A DNA stretch of 64,000 nucleotides, taken from the NCBI RefSeq assembly GCF_036934945.1, contig NC_088241.1:19765749-19829748 (forward strand). Direction: 5' to 3'. This document shows, one piece after another, positions 37,074 to 50,319 of the stretch. How positions within the stretch are numbered: the stretch's first letter is position 1; the number at the start of each line of letters is the position of its first letter. The stretch comes from Oncorhynchus masou masou (lineage: Eukaryota; Chordata; Actinopteri; Salmoniformes; Salmonidae). The position numbers and the translations under genes were made by a program. Under the pieces are notes generated by a model. The model made no database searches. It saw only the letters and a list, made by a program, of their open reading frames with translations, and was not told the DNA's origin.

Positions 37074-37369
37074 GGGTGCCTTGTGTGTGTTTTCCCACGT
37101 GACAAGCGTTCGTACATAACTTGAAACAGTCTAACCAGGTATTGTGTCTTGCAGTTGCCTAGGCTAGTTAATGCTAGCCAACTTCTTTCACCAATTAGCA
37201 GGCTGGTGTGCAACTGTGGCAAAGTTGGTTTGACATGGGATAGCCTATTTCTGGGGCTAGTTAAGCACCATCAATAGATTGTGCAATGTAAATGGGACAA
37301 TATTTTCATGTTGCAATCTTTTAGTTGTCTCATTAAAATACCTCAATATTTGTATATGCACTTTTACAA

Positions 37370-38820
37370 TCTATAGTACGTTTGAGGTTAATAAGGCTAT
37401 GCACAATACTGCCCCCTTTGGAGGAATTGCGTGCCCATAGTAAACAGAAAAAAAATCTGTCCAAAATTGCTAATATACGCATATAATAAAAATTATTGAA
37501 TAGAAAACACTCTATAAAGCTTCTAAAACCGTTCAAATTATGTCTGTATGTAAAGCAGAACTCACAGGGCAGCCATTCTCCCAAACTCTCTCTCTCATCA
37601 GGAAAGTTACCCCAACTTTGACGTCATCGCCCCCACCCTTCCCAACCAGCTACGGATCTGGGATCAGTTTCTGTGTCTTCAGCGTGCTGTGTTCTTTCAA
37701 TGGGGCGCGTAATGAAGAAAATCCCTCGAGCTTAGACCGGTTGGCGGGCAAAATACTGAAGTGTCACGAGAATTTAGCTGCGCGTCAGGGCGCAATTGAA
37801 GACACGGCACTCTTTTTTCCACATCGTCTGAGGAGAGTTGCGTTCTTTTGTTTGAATCGCTAATTGTTTTGTACGTTAATAACATCCTAAAGCTTGATTC
37901 TGCACTTAGTTTGACCAGTTTAGTCGACATATAATATGTCATTTTGAAGTTTTGATGCGCAACTGTTCGTGATCAGAAGTCCTTTTTGGTGCATTTCACC
38001 TGAAGCTGTTAGCATATGCTAATACAAAGACAAACGAACTGAAACCAAACGTTATATTAGGTAAGTATGACTCCTTCCACTACATTCTGATCGAAGACCA
38101 TCAAAGGTAAGGGAATATTTATGTTGTAATTTTGTATTTCTGTTGACTCCAACATAGCAGAGAAATATTGCTTATGTCTGAGCGCCGCCTCAGAATATTG
38201 CCTAGTGAACGAATTCTGTAACGTTAAAAATAAATGTAACACAGCGGTTGCATTAAGAAGCAGTGTATCTTTCTAACTATATGTAGAACATGTATATTTA
38301 GCCAAAGTTTATGATGTGTATTGCTGTTATCTGGCGTTATCTGGCGGAGCTATTTATAACTTCTCCGGACATTTCTGTAGCATTTTTTGAACATGGCTCA
38401 ATGTAAACGGAGATTTATGGATATAAATGGCATATTATTGAAAAAAACATAAATGTACTGTGTAACATGTCCTATTACTGTCATCTGATGAAGATTTTCA
38501 AAAGGTTAATGAATTATTTTTATTTTAATCCTGCGTTTGTGATTGTGCTTTTTGCTTGACAATGTGGCTACATATTGTATGTGTCCTAGTGGTGGTTTGA
38601 TATACATATGTGCTATGTTTTCACCGTAAAACATTTTAGAAATCTGACTCGCTGGGTAGATGAACAAGGTGTTTATCTTTCATTTGAGCTATTGGACTTG
38701 TTAATGTGTGGAGGTTAAATATTTCTAAGAATATTTTTGCATTCTCTGCGCCATCTTTTGAGTTGAGCTTGGGGGGGGGGGGCCTTGGGGAACGTGTACC
38801 GTGAAGGCGTTAAGTCATTT
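37370..38820. repeat. Repeat-like block, possible dispersed element
   Basis: Region with open frames (for example 37540-37863) that resemble no known protein. The part at 38240-38480 (GTTGCATTAAGAAGCAGTGT onward) matches a sequence I recall as repeated in salmonid genomes. Boundaries and class are unknown. It ends near a G-run at 38771-38782. Confidence 0.4.
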
Positions 38821-41800
38821 TAATTGGGAGCTACTGACATTAAAATATTGTCCCATGTAGGCCTACATTGTGTAATTTACTGATATCCCTATGGGGCTAG
38901 TTGGGAACTATCCAATGTGAAACCAATTTGACCATAGACAATACGATGGGGTCGCGTGCAGCTACGCATTCCGAATTGAGGTTTCACTTGGGTGCTGCCA
39001 GCTGTGGACAGGATTGAAATAAACCTAACCCAAGGAAAACGGTTACAGTACCCTTTATTTTTTATTTAAAACTCACTTTAAATCTCAGCTTTGGACAAGA
39101 CTGACTATATGACCAAATGAGAATTAGCTTTTTATGGGCAGTCATTCGTTAGAGTCAGCCCTCTATGCATCCTTACAAAATGAGAGGGATCTGCACTTCC
39201 GGTGAAGGGGGAGCAGGGTTGTTGGATGTCACTAGTGCACAGCAGAAGGACTTGCCATTTCATGTTTGGCCCACTAAGTCATTCATCATCTGTAAAGTGA
39301 GGTTCATTTTTCACTCGAGAGGGAGAGCAGCTAAAGCCTGAGGCCCAATATGAAAACAGTACGGCTTGCCACTGTACCGTACCACCTGAAGATACTCAGG
39401 CTTTAAAATTATATTGTTCCATTGTCATCAACATACCGCCTTAAGTCAGCCTTTTCCAAAGATGGACAATTGGGTTGTTCTATTCCCATTTCATCCTGAT
39501 GGATGACCACATCTCTAAATGTGTCAGTTCTATTTTAGTTTAAATCAACGTTTCCCTGTGATCTCAGTGAGTGTGAAACACCCTCTCACCACTGCAAAAA
39601 TCACGAGTGATAATATATAAAGGGCTGATAAGACAACAGAGGCTGTGTGAGTTGCGTCAGCAATGATAAATGTTGCCCAGTGGTAGGCCCATACCCCTGG
39701 GCTGGAGGAAAGGTGAAGAGGGGTTAGGAAGTGGCACAGTAGTCCAAGGCACAGCAGCTCAGAGATGGCCAAAAACGCTGGAACAACAGCTTAAGCTATT
39801 TGGTTAGACTGATTTATGAACTTTATGAAGTGGCATACCAGACTGTCAACTATAGCCTGATAAGCTATTACTGTACTTGGAAACCCTGTATCGCATAAGG
39901 CTAGCCTAATCACAGCTTTAAAAGAAAGAGCAAAATCTTATGAACATGTAATAGCCCCAAGCCTTCCTTGTTATGTACTAATAATCCCTCATTCTCAGCA
40001 AGTCAAATGTACCAGAGATCAGTCAGAAATAGGATCAAGAGATCATAAAGTGACTAAACAGAGTACAGACACTTCACAACTAGAGGAAGTCAAACAATGG
40101 TGTGATTACTGACTGAAGCGGAGCCCACTTGCTCATTACATAACTGCACCGCTACGTCTGGGAGGCCGAGCTTGTCTGGCAGAGGAATGAAGTCAAATCA
40201 AGACCCTTTTCCCAGTTCCTCCTGAGCTTCAGAATACTGCAACTACAGCTAAGCATACCGCACAGCAGCAACGGTCTTTGCTGTACAAGTCAGCATAACG
40301 CAGCTCAACTGAAGTAACCTACTTCTTGCTTTGAATAGCTGCAGAAACATGAAAGGAAGGAGCCCTGGACAAAGAAGCACAGTCCCAGACCATAGGCTAC
40401 ACACTACAAGGCAACAAATCGCAGGACATCATAAGAGACAGAGCTGTCCAACATTAGCCCAATGTCATGCTACGCTAAGCAACGTAACACCATGGGAGTC
40501 AACACAATGCAAATTATTGAGTGCCCATTAAACATGGCGCAGGAACACAGCAATATCTGTGACCAGACAGGAGCCGAGAAGACACAAGCCCATACTGTAG
40601 TTTCTGTTCCACATCGCGCCTTTACAATAATCTATTTTTTAAATATTAAATACTCCTGTTCTGCTAGCAAATTGGTGTATTGCTAATGGTACCGTCAATG
40701 TTTTGTCCGTTTGGTTAAGTAAATGTGCTTAACCAGTTCAGGTAGGGAGACTAATGTCTCCAATTTTCAATGCCTTCCAGCTCTTAGCCAAATCAATATT
40801 TAATTGGAGTTGGACCATTTTCTCTGGTCAAAGAACATTTGTTTAAGCTGGTCATTGGAGAACAATCTATGAAATGCACAATTTGAGCTGGAACATTTTC
40901 TGAGATGTCAGCCAATTGAACCATGAAAACTACTGATTTGAGTTTATTAGTGAAAAATTGGTTTTCCATAGCAAAGCAAGCTTTAGTTTGGTGTCGATGG
41001 CACATACAATACAAACCGTCATTATGTTACCAAACTTTGCATCTGTTCTATTCTCCCTTCTCCAAATCAAGATCTCAAAATCTGGTAATGCAACAACAGT
41101 TCGGGTAAACAAAGGGTTGTTACTTGTTTTCCCTTCGAATTAGGCCAGGTCTTTTGGTCATCATCTATTCATTCATGAACTCAGAGATTCCAGTCTTGAT
41201 CAAGGCTTGGACACCAGCTGAGGTAAGCTGTGCAACTGAATACAAAGGCACACTGCTCATGCGCTAACTGAAAGAGAAAAGGGGGAGAAAGAGATAGTGC
41301 TGATGTCAGAGATTCCATGGGATGACCACCCTCAGAGAGGGCATGTTGCTGGAGCCAGGGCTTAGAGATTTCCAGTCATCACCCCAAAAAACTGCCCCTT
41401 TCACCCTTCCTCTCGTCCACACACACCTGGCTCAGCTCGTCAGCACCAACTCTTTAGCCCCCAAAATGCCTCAGATAAAACTAGTCCATGGCAGACTAAG
41501 CAATATTAGCATACATCATTTAATCTATTTTGTAAGAACATAGCTAGAAGTTCACATCAACAACATCCCATCTGAAGGAGGCTACAAAACAAAGTGGCAT
41601 CAAACATTGAATGGCATAAGGGGATCCCACATGTTGTCTAAGCCTGCTGCAAGCATTCAGTAACGCTTGATCCCAGTCTTCCCTCACTCCTTAAATACTC
41701 AAGCTTCTCATTCCATGTGATAGCTAACTGTCGACCCTGTATGTTCTAATGTGAAAAAAGGAGACTATACGTTTGTATGGTTTGTTACCACAGCTAGAAA

Positions 41801-43308
41801 CGCATACAGAAAGCCAGCCACTTATCTGCAAGGTGCCAAAATTACAAGACTTTTCACAGCCTAAAAATACCCCTCCATAATCATGAAACAAACATATCAC
41901 CTCCCGACTGTGCAAAGTTTTTAAACAGCAGACAACTGAAAGAAAACAGAGGCGGGGAAACAGACAAAAAGTTCCGACGAGCAAACAAATCAGCTAAGCT
42001 ATGTCTGCAAGTGTCATGGCTCGGAAGCTTGTCTACAAGAAACACAAAACATCCCTAACAGGCTTCTGCTCGCTCTCTCCGGTGTATCTGCTGAATTTCA
42101 ATGGGTAAATGGGTTATGCCACCAGTAAGGTGTGCAGTGTTCTCTGACAGTGTAGGACTAGCTACTGCAGGCTTTTCAGTAGCAACTCGCAGTGTAGGCT
42201 AACTCCAGTAGGGTACAGTAGGGTTACGGGGTATGTTAGTCGGTAATTTTTTGGGCAGACAGAGGCATGATTTCCTCCTTGACATGCATGGCAGTAACTG
42301 CCAAGTTCAAGCAGTTCAAATGTGCAGAGTAATAGCTTTTCAGATAAACTGTTTATCAAAGTGTCTGAGAGCTGACGTCATGGCTAAGCCAAGCATTTTG
42401 TGGCCGAGGTCTCAACAAAGTTTCACTTACAAACAAACGGTCTTCCTCAAGTGAGGAAAAGGATGTCTCAACTCCTCCCCCCAGTTCACGGTTGGTGGTG
42501 GGGGTCATGTGCATATGGCATGGAGTATTTCAGAACAGCCCGTTCTCTCCTCTCCTGCCACCATGCTCCATTGGGCACTTTATTACAGCTGCCCAGTGCC
42601 TGGCTTCAGTGGTAATCCTGCCCTGTGCACAGGGCCTGTCGCTGTAGTCAGAGTCAGTCATCAACAGTGAAGCAGTGCTAATTAACAGCCACTCATAGCA
42701 GATGGCTTCAGATGGGGATGTGGGATGCCGAGGCAGCAGCCAAAAGTACTGACGCCCCTGACATATCCTCCGACCAGTGCTGTGTGCCATGCAGTGTCGT
42801 GCCATGCTGTGTCATGCGGTGCTGACCCATGCCATATTGTGCCTTGCTGTGCCATGTAGCAACCTGTGAGGACACAGGGGTAGTTCACAGAGAATGGTCG
42901 CAGAAAGGGAGTAACAGGACAATTTACGAGGGCATGTTTGATTTGTGTGTGTTGTAATGAGACTAGGCCTACACTTTGTCCCCATCTGCTTACATGTCAA
43001 TGCTCTTCAATGCTGTAGATAAACAAAATAATATAGCTTGATTCTGTCAGTTGCAGAGTGCGAGCAGAGCGCTGCTATGCCATTGAAGGACTGCAGCAGA
43101 ATTGTTTAGTTGGACTCAGGGAACAATCTGCCCTGGTTTCAGTATTACCGGAGAACTGCCAACCTAAACTCAGCACACCGTGGGCGGTAACTCCTCATAC
43201 GGCACTAGCTGCTTTTTATTGATGTCTTTGTGCAGAAATGCCAGCTTCTGCATCGTCCGAACACAGCTAGCCTATTTGGATAAAATTGTGCAATAAGGCA
43301 CGGGGGGG

Positions 43309-43562
43309 GGGGGTATATGGCCAATATACATGGCTACGGGCTGTTCTTAGGCACGACACATCGCGAAGTGTCTGAACACAGCCCTTAGCCATGGTATATT
43401 AGCCATATACCACAAACCCCCAAGGTGCCCTATCGCTATTATAAACTAGTTACCAGTGTATTGGGAGCAGTAAAAATGTAATGTTTTGTCATACCCTTGG
43501 TATGATATACCACAGCTGTCAGCCAATCCACATTCAGGGCTCCTCTAACCACCCAGTTTATA
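43309..43562 (+). repeat. MITE-like dispersed repeat, copy 1
   Basis: Shares order and orientation with 56148-56375. Both have GGGCTGTTCTTAxGCACGACA, AGCCATATACCACAAACCC-like and CCACAGCTGTCAGCCAATC blocks, and both include the imperfect palindromic TATAC/GTATA ends. It has no coding content. Confidence 0.75.
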
Positions 43563-45423
43563 AAAGCAATTAAACCCTATGGGGTAGGGCAGTAAGAGGC
43601 ATGAGACTGAGTTTTAAAATGTTGACCAATATTTGCTTTCCCCAGTAGCTTAACATGCAAAGGCCATCAATGTGGTGTAGATGCCAATGATACTTCACAA
43701 AAACATGGTTTGTTGTGGGTATAGAACAATGAGCTAAGGCTTACATAACTCACATTTAAAAGGGTGGGAGTTAGCTCCTTCACGCATATCAGATATTTCT
43801 TAGAAGCAAACCTGCATCTTTGGCTGCACTGCTCTGTGGAAACAACCACAGGACTAAACAAGAACAGTACACATCCTGACCATATTACAAAACCTGTAAA
43901 TTAAGTCAAAGTAAAAATCCTATAATAGATTTGTTATGTATATATATTTTTAAGGAGGCAACAACAACCTGCTTGTTCAAAAAACACTGAATACAAAGGT
44001 CTTGATATTTGCAATTGTTCAAAGACCTACTACCATTATGATCAGAATGGGCAATATCAAAGTTAATATCTTGAATTTTAAGTCTCCCATTGACATTAGC
44101 TTAAATTATGATTAATGCCGAGTTGCACCTGTGGATCTCAAGTCAGAATACTGTCAGCCCAAAATGAATGGTAAATTATCTGTTTGGCTGTGATATAATT
44201 AACTTATTTTCAACATCGGGTAGGCCCATCCTATGTATGTGCAAGGTCCTACCGAACCTGTAAGCAGTCCGTGGCTAGGCTAACGGCAGCGGTTAAACAA
44301 GCATTAGCAGTGACAGGCCTGGGCATTAATGCTCATGTGAATCCCCACGTGGTGCTGGCTTAGCAGTCAAGGCAGTGCGGTGGCTTTACGTCACCCTGGG
44401 CGAGAGGCTCCTCTCCTGCAGGGATAGGATTACTGCTGTTCTGTCTTGGATCTAGAGTGGAGAGAGTGGGAAGGACTGCTGTTGTGTTGTAGAGGCAGGG
44501 TGAGGAGCCAGCGGCCCTGTGATCTTACCATGGCTTCCTTCCGGGTAGAGGGCCCAGTCATGGGGGATTGTAGATCTTTTTTTATGTGAGAGGGCAAGCG
44601 ATTAGCCTCTGTACCCATTCACCCCTCTACTTGGCTATACCCAACAACCTTTTGACCCGGTTGGCACATTCGTAGAGCGATGCTGAGATAATATTGGGGA
44701 TGCTTCAGAAAAGCAAAACTGTGAGCATGTGTCCCATTGTTTTATATCAGAACTCAATGTTTTCAACATCCTTCAATCATACCACAGTGATGCCTCTGAA
44801 AAGAGTTGGCATAGCAAAGTTGAGTACAAAACCCCCACATAAAATGGTAAAATAACCAGTCAGAGTATCCCAAAGCATTGGGCACACGCACCCAGTCTCT
44901 GGTTGAACACAAAGGAGGTAGGTACTCGGTAGGGACGTGGGGAGAGGCCGGGGTGTGATTGCTGATGCATGGTTTTGAAGGCCTCGCCACCCTGACACAA
45001 ACAGCCCTGGCTGCTGTGTCAAAAGGCTGGCAGGCATCCAGGCACGCAGGGGTGGGAGGGGCTGAACAGGGTTTTTATGAGTCGCAGTCTGGGTGCACAG
45101 GATCTCAGAGACAAGCTTCCTATTGATCGCCCCTCTGCTGAGGAATCATGGGGATGTTTTTTCTTCCAAAGCACATCTGGTACAGTCTTGTCTGGGCCAT
45201 GATGTGTGCTGGCAAACAAGGATGCAGGGGTGCATGGTGGTGGAATTCTAGATGTCTCACATGTCATGGTTATAAAGTCTTATGAAAATGTATGGAGGAG
45301 ACTATATGTACTGTGTAAAGCAGTAATTGTGACCACCAGAGCGAACCTGAAGAATAAATCGTCGTCGCCTAATTAGAGAATTTCTTCACGAAGGGGGGCA
45401 GGATGTGTCCATTCATGTTAACG

Positions 45424-45570
45424 TTTACATTACATTTGACATTTTAGTAATTTAGCAGACACTCTTATCCAGAGCGAATTAAAAGTTAGTGCATTCATCT
45501 TAAGGTAGCTAGGTGAGATAACCACAAACAATATTGCAGTCATAGTAAGAAACTACGCCTAAGTAATCCC
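45424..45570 (-). repeat. SINE-like tail repeat
   Basis: Contains TTTAGCAGACACTCTTATCC and AGAGCGAATT, the complement of the GATAAGAG tail also seen at 61412-61420. This is typical of fish tRNA-derived SINE 3' ends. The tRNA-like head is not clearly preserved here. Confidence 0.55.
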
Positions 45571-46937
45571 GGTTAACCCAGAACTAAAGTCATGGCGGAA
45601 TTGGTCAGCTGCTAAATTAAGTTCTCCCAAAATGATGAATTGCCCATTTAGGCCACCTCTACCCTATTATTTTCAGGAGTCCAGGTTAACTTTGGTAACC
45701 CAAGGTCTGACCTCCTTGATGACAGCAACGAAATGCCTATGTTGGCTGGAACATTAAGCTGGCAACAACCAGGGTTGAAGGGGTGACACCTGCATGCATG
45801 GGGATACTAAAAGCCTAGATCTGCATTGCATACCCTGTAGCATTTGGTCGCGGTAGGACAGATTACAATCCTTGAACACAGAGGCAATAAGAGACGCAGA
45901 GTCATGCAGTTGTCCCACTAACCTGGAGAAGCACTCAACTATTTACTTATTAATCTGACCTTGTTTGTGGGGGTAGAGGGATCCTATGGGAATAGTTTTA
46001 ATCTACATGGGCCTGGCACTGAAGCTGACACTGGATCCTTGAAACACACTCTTACTGAACAGCTGTTTGGGGGAGCCCAGCAAGAGACCACTTTAAAATT
46101 GTATCTCTAGACTAGGTGTTGCTGCGGCAGCAGGGTTCCACACTGAAATATAATATTCAGTCTCTCCTACCCCACAGAGACAGTTATGATGGCTAAAGCC
46201 AACCAACACAATGGTAGGCTAAATGCCTGCGTTAGAGAGAGATGAAGAGGGGGTTTAGCCTTAACTCATAACTTCACATATGTAACAATTCAGAGCATTT
46301 ATAAACTGTACAGTGACAAACCATTTAGACTTTGAGAGAGCTTTGAGAGAGTGCTAGATAAGGAGAGTGGAAAGGGGGAAAGGATCCTAAAGGACAAATG
46401 GATGGGACTCTGGGTTTTTCTCTCCATAGAACTGTTCGAATAAGACATGAGTGCTCACAAGGGAACTGCACACAGAACTGTCATGTGTGGATGACTTCAC
46501 TGTGCGTCACACATAGGCTAAAGGACACCAATAAACTAGACAAGCACACCCTGAAAACTTCCACAATGCTCAACTGGTGATAAAACATAGAAGCAAATTA
46601 TGACGTCACCAGGTCAATAGGATAATCCCTTGCCTTGATGGATTATGGTGATAATGCTCTCTGTCATCAGTGTCATAATTCTCCCACCTGTGATTCAGCC
46701 AGCCATCCAGTTTGACATAGTGTAGTGTTTATAAATCTCAAGGAAATTTAGAGGCAAAAAAAAACAAAAACATTTGAATGTTGGTGGAGAAGCATGAAAT
46801 ATTGCAAATTTAAGCCATGAACCACAGATTTTCCATGTTTCATTGTCAAGTGTCAAAGGGCTCTATGCAAAACAACTAGTGATCACTGTCAAACAAATGC
46901 CTTCAGAACACCATTTTGTTCTATGTCATGCTGTTGT

Positions 46938-46957
46938 TTAAAAAAAAAAAAAAAAAA
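46938..46957. repeat. Poly(A) run
   Basis: Uninterrupted A run inside otud7b intron 1. It could mark a degraded retrotransposed insertion, but no target duplication was found. Confidence 0.6.
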
Positions 46958-48239
46958 AGTAACATATTTGACATTTACTGCTGGATTAAAACAGTCATTC
47001 ACAGTGTCTTAGTTGTACTAGAGAATCTCAATATCACAGAGGGACACTATACAGTCTCCCCAAAAGATGGTCTCAGGTGTTCTGTGTAACGCTGTATGAT
47101 CAATGCGCTCCTTGAAAAAGGGAAGACTTGTGTAACGAAGCCTGACGATGCAAACTTGCACTCACACCCTAGCAGTCTGCTCAATGGGGAACACTCCTCT
47201 TGCCAGTTAGCTCATCCATTTTGCCTTTCAAGCATCCCCCTGCATTGCCTTTGAAATGAGTAGAGGTGGGAGGGCTAGATGCATTTCTTCCTCCCACTGC
47301 AATAATAGATCCCTCAGAATTTCACTGTGCTTGTGCGCTCCCTCTGAATTCTACCTGTACTACTATAAAGGCATTTGCTGCATTTGTTTCCTTTCTCTCC
47401 CCAAGCGGTATGCTCGATCGACTAGTGTTTTAATGCAAATGGTCACAACTTTTAAGACAACCACATGGTCTTGAGTGAGAATTTTCTTGCCAAATCACAT
47501 ATTTCATAACTCCCAAAATGATGCTTTATCTGGCAATGATCATGGTATGGTATAATGCATAGCGTACTTGTAGTGGGTGTAAGACACACATGGGTTCAGG
47601 TCGAAGTGCATACAAACAGCAGTCAGAAAGCTGCAAGGAAGGTAGAGTTGCTAAGGTTTAGACTACCCTCATTTCTTCTAACAATGTGCCTTCTTACATA
47701 ATGAATCAGAGAGAAGGACGTGTAGGCCTAAGAAGTGAAGAGCATGTATCTGTCCTACTTTTATGTTGCAGGATGTCTGCCTATACCAGACTACAAGCAA
47801 ACAAAATCAATTGTAAATAAAGAGCTGACTAATTCAAGTCAAAGTGTTATGCTACCCTTTCATTGTAGTGGTGTTGGCAATGGCGCAATGCATAGTTTAC
47901 ATAATGAGTAGAGGTCTTTACATAAACATATACACTGTGGAGCTGCCAAAGCCTATGTCACTGGTTTCAATCGTCAGGGAAGAATATTAGTGACCCACTG
48001 AAATGTATTGTCAATGTTTTACAATTAACTAAGCAATAGCCTAAATACAGGCCATCATTAACTCTGGGGCAAATAACTATAAAGCAGGAGTCCCTTGTAT
48101 TGATATAACATTTGATACTCTCTGCATGTCTATGGGTTTACTTTAAAACGTTAATTATAGCAAGCAACCGGGCTACGATTTGCTGAATATTTCACCAACA
48201 ATTGACTGACAGAGGCCTCCCGTTTGAAGTTGCTCATTC

Positions 48240-48955
48240 CTTAAATGGATTCATAGACCTAACGTTAGATGGGGAGAGAATGATACAACAAGGCTAGTTG
48301 TATGAGGGTACAAGGAGAGAATATAATGGCTAACTAATCAGCTAACGTTAACTAGTTAGCCCAAGAATGTAACGTTACTAAAGGAGCCGACTGGTATGTG
48401 TAAGTCGTCTATGAATGGGCTAAGCGTTAGCTAGCTAAATTTGTTAACGAACTTAACGTTAGTTAACTAGGCATCGTACATATTCGTCCTATCCTTCTCT
48501 GACTAACTAGGTAGATGGGCAAGAAAACTAGCCAGCTAGCTAACGTTAATGTTAGCAAAGTTATCCTGCACGTAGTTAACGCTAGCTAGCAAGGCACAGT
48601 AACCGAAGCAACATTGTTAACGCGACATATTGCTAGCTAGCCCGTTACTACGCAAGTTACGTTGATAAGTCTAGCTAGCTAGTAGCTAAATGGGTTATAA
48701 AGCTGGGCTGACTAGCTAACGTTAGCTAGGTAACTTAGTTAGCTAGTTCATGTTTTAGCCGTCTAGGAGTCTCCCACTTAAAACTTCCCATTTAATGAGT
48801 TAGCGAGCTAGTTCCTTCCAACTCAACAAAAAGGTTCATACAAAGCCAGCTACGGGTCGTCCTGTCCAAAATGTTGCCAGCGAGCTATAATGTTACAAGC
48901 TAAAGTCGTTAGCAAGGATAGCTAGCTAGCAGTTGAGTGTCCCTTGTCTGCTTAC
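48240..48955. repeat. AACGTTA / GCTAGC-rich palindromic patch
   Basis: About 700 bp next to otud7b exon 1 with at least six AACGTTA motifs and many GCTAGC and GTTAACTAG-type short palindromes. It is not a simple tandem array. The function is unknown. Confidence 0.7.
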
Positions 48956-49100
48956 CTTGAGCGGCTTCGCAGATATTTCTTTCATCGTCCCATAATGATC
49001 CTCCTCTCGACAAATATTGTGAAAACCAAGTTTATTAGACCAGTTTTTCCTGACTTTGAGCTAATACGGAGGTTGCAGTCTACAATTAATCCAAACCAAG
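48956..49100 (-). other. otud7b: Inferred non-coding first exon and promoter of otud7b
   Basis: A strong minus-strand donor (CTCAAG/GTAAGC) sits at 48956. The exon upstream holds GATGAAAGAAATATCTGCGA. It lies at the end of the AACGTTA patch, about 19 kb from the leader exon. No other minus-strand gene in the interval would explain it. The 5' limit is unknown and no TATA box is evident. Confidence 0.5.
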
Positions 49101-49437
49101 ACTCAACGACAAAGTAGTTTCTTACTTACAACAACAACAATGTCAACCAAGGCGCTTCTGAGTCGGGCCAGCTGAGGTAGCCAAATGATGTCGACTGCCA
49201 ATCGCGAAACAGACTGATGTTGACTGACAATCCAAAACACCAATGACCACACTATATTTTTTGACTGAAACGTCCCAGTGTAGCTAACGTCAAATGGAAA
49301 AGGGAGAGTGGGGGAACCTTCATACGCCGATTGGCTGCAGAGAAAGGAGAGGCAGGCAATCGATTCAAGACTCGGGATGGGACGGGAACTGTTCCTTCGA
49401 TGAGGTCATCTGGGTGATGTAGCTAATGTGAAAACTT

Positions 49438-50315
49438 GTGCCTTCAGAAAGTATTTATACCCCTTGACCTATTCCACATTTTGTTGTGTTACAGCATGAA
49501 TTGGGTTGACTCTGGGCCAAGAGTGTGGTGGAGATTGAGGTTCACTAGAATAAGGATAATTAAGGGAACGTTTCTGTGAGCAAAGAGCCACAAAGCCAAA
49601 GTCTCACCTCCCTAAATGGCCTCCCATCGCTCAGCAATCAGATAACTGTATTCGACATACTAAACAGGACATATTTGGGAAAGGTCTTTTGTAGCAGAAG
49701 GAAAAGTAATGTACATGATCAAAACTCTTCAAAACAGGGGTTTGGCTCAGATTTTCAATAGCCTAGTAAAGTTGTTTAAAATGTTAACATTTAATTTATC
49801 TTCAATATTTATAGAGTAATGTTGAAAACTAAAGATATGTGTGATTATAATACTTTATGACTATATATTTGTAAAAAAAAAATCGCCCTTTTTATGAACT
49901 CTAAATATACAAAAAAAGTATTCATTTTATGAATTGAACATACTAAAACCTACATTAGATATATAAAATCAGTATTTTTTTACAAAAACACTGCACTAAT
50001 TCAAAACTGATTAAATGTTTTTTTCTCACCTATGTACACACAATATACCATAAATGACAAAGTGTAAACCTGTTTTTAGAAATGTTTGCAAATGTATTGA
50101 AAATTAAATACAGGAATATCTCATTTAAATAAGTATTCACACCCCTTTTCTATGACACTCCAAATTGAGCTCAGGTGCATCCAATTTCCTTTGATCATCC
50201 TTGAGATATCACTTCAACTTGAATGGAGTCTACCTGTGGCCAATTAAATTGTTTGGACAGGATTTAGAAAGAAACACCCCTGTCTATATAAGGTCTCACA
50301 GTTGACAGTGCATGT
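49438..50315. mobile_element. Tc1/mariner fragment with internal insertion
   Basis: The left end reads TGCCTTCAGAAAGTATTTAT and continues to about 49498. An unrelated block of about 500 bp follows (49500-50000). Then transposon sequence resumes near 50000 (AAAACTGATTAAATG) and runs through AAGTATTCACACCCC to GACAGTGCATGTCAG at 50305-50319, where the LINE begins. Confidence 0.7.
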
Positions 50316-50319
50316 CAGA

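Larger units (their letters stand above)
29784..48955. other. otud7b intron 1 (about 19 kb)
   Basis: Runs from the leader exon to the inferred non-coding first exon. It holds a non-autonomous Tc1-like element (30640-31281), a terminal-inverted-repeat element (31359-32575), a Tc1 element (33122-34547), a SINE-like piece (36922-37073), a repeat-like block (37370-38820), a MITE-like repeat (43309-43562) and another SINE-like piece (45424-45570). Between 34560-36900, 38820-43300, 43570-45420 and 45600-48240 I see no exon, RNA gene or clear element. Confidence 0.6.

Noticed and set aside
37540..37863. 107-codon plus-strand frame in otud7b intron 1
   Set aside because: No motif, signal peptide or known similarity. 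It lies in a block that looks repeated.
42787..42857. Short GCCATGCTGTGT-type tandem as a regulatory array
   Set aside because: Too short and irregular, with no nearby gene feature to connect it to.
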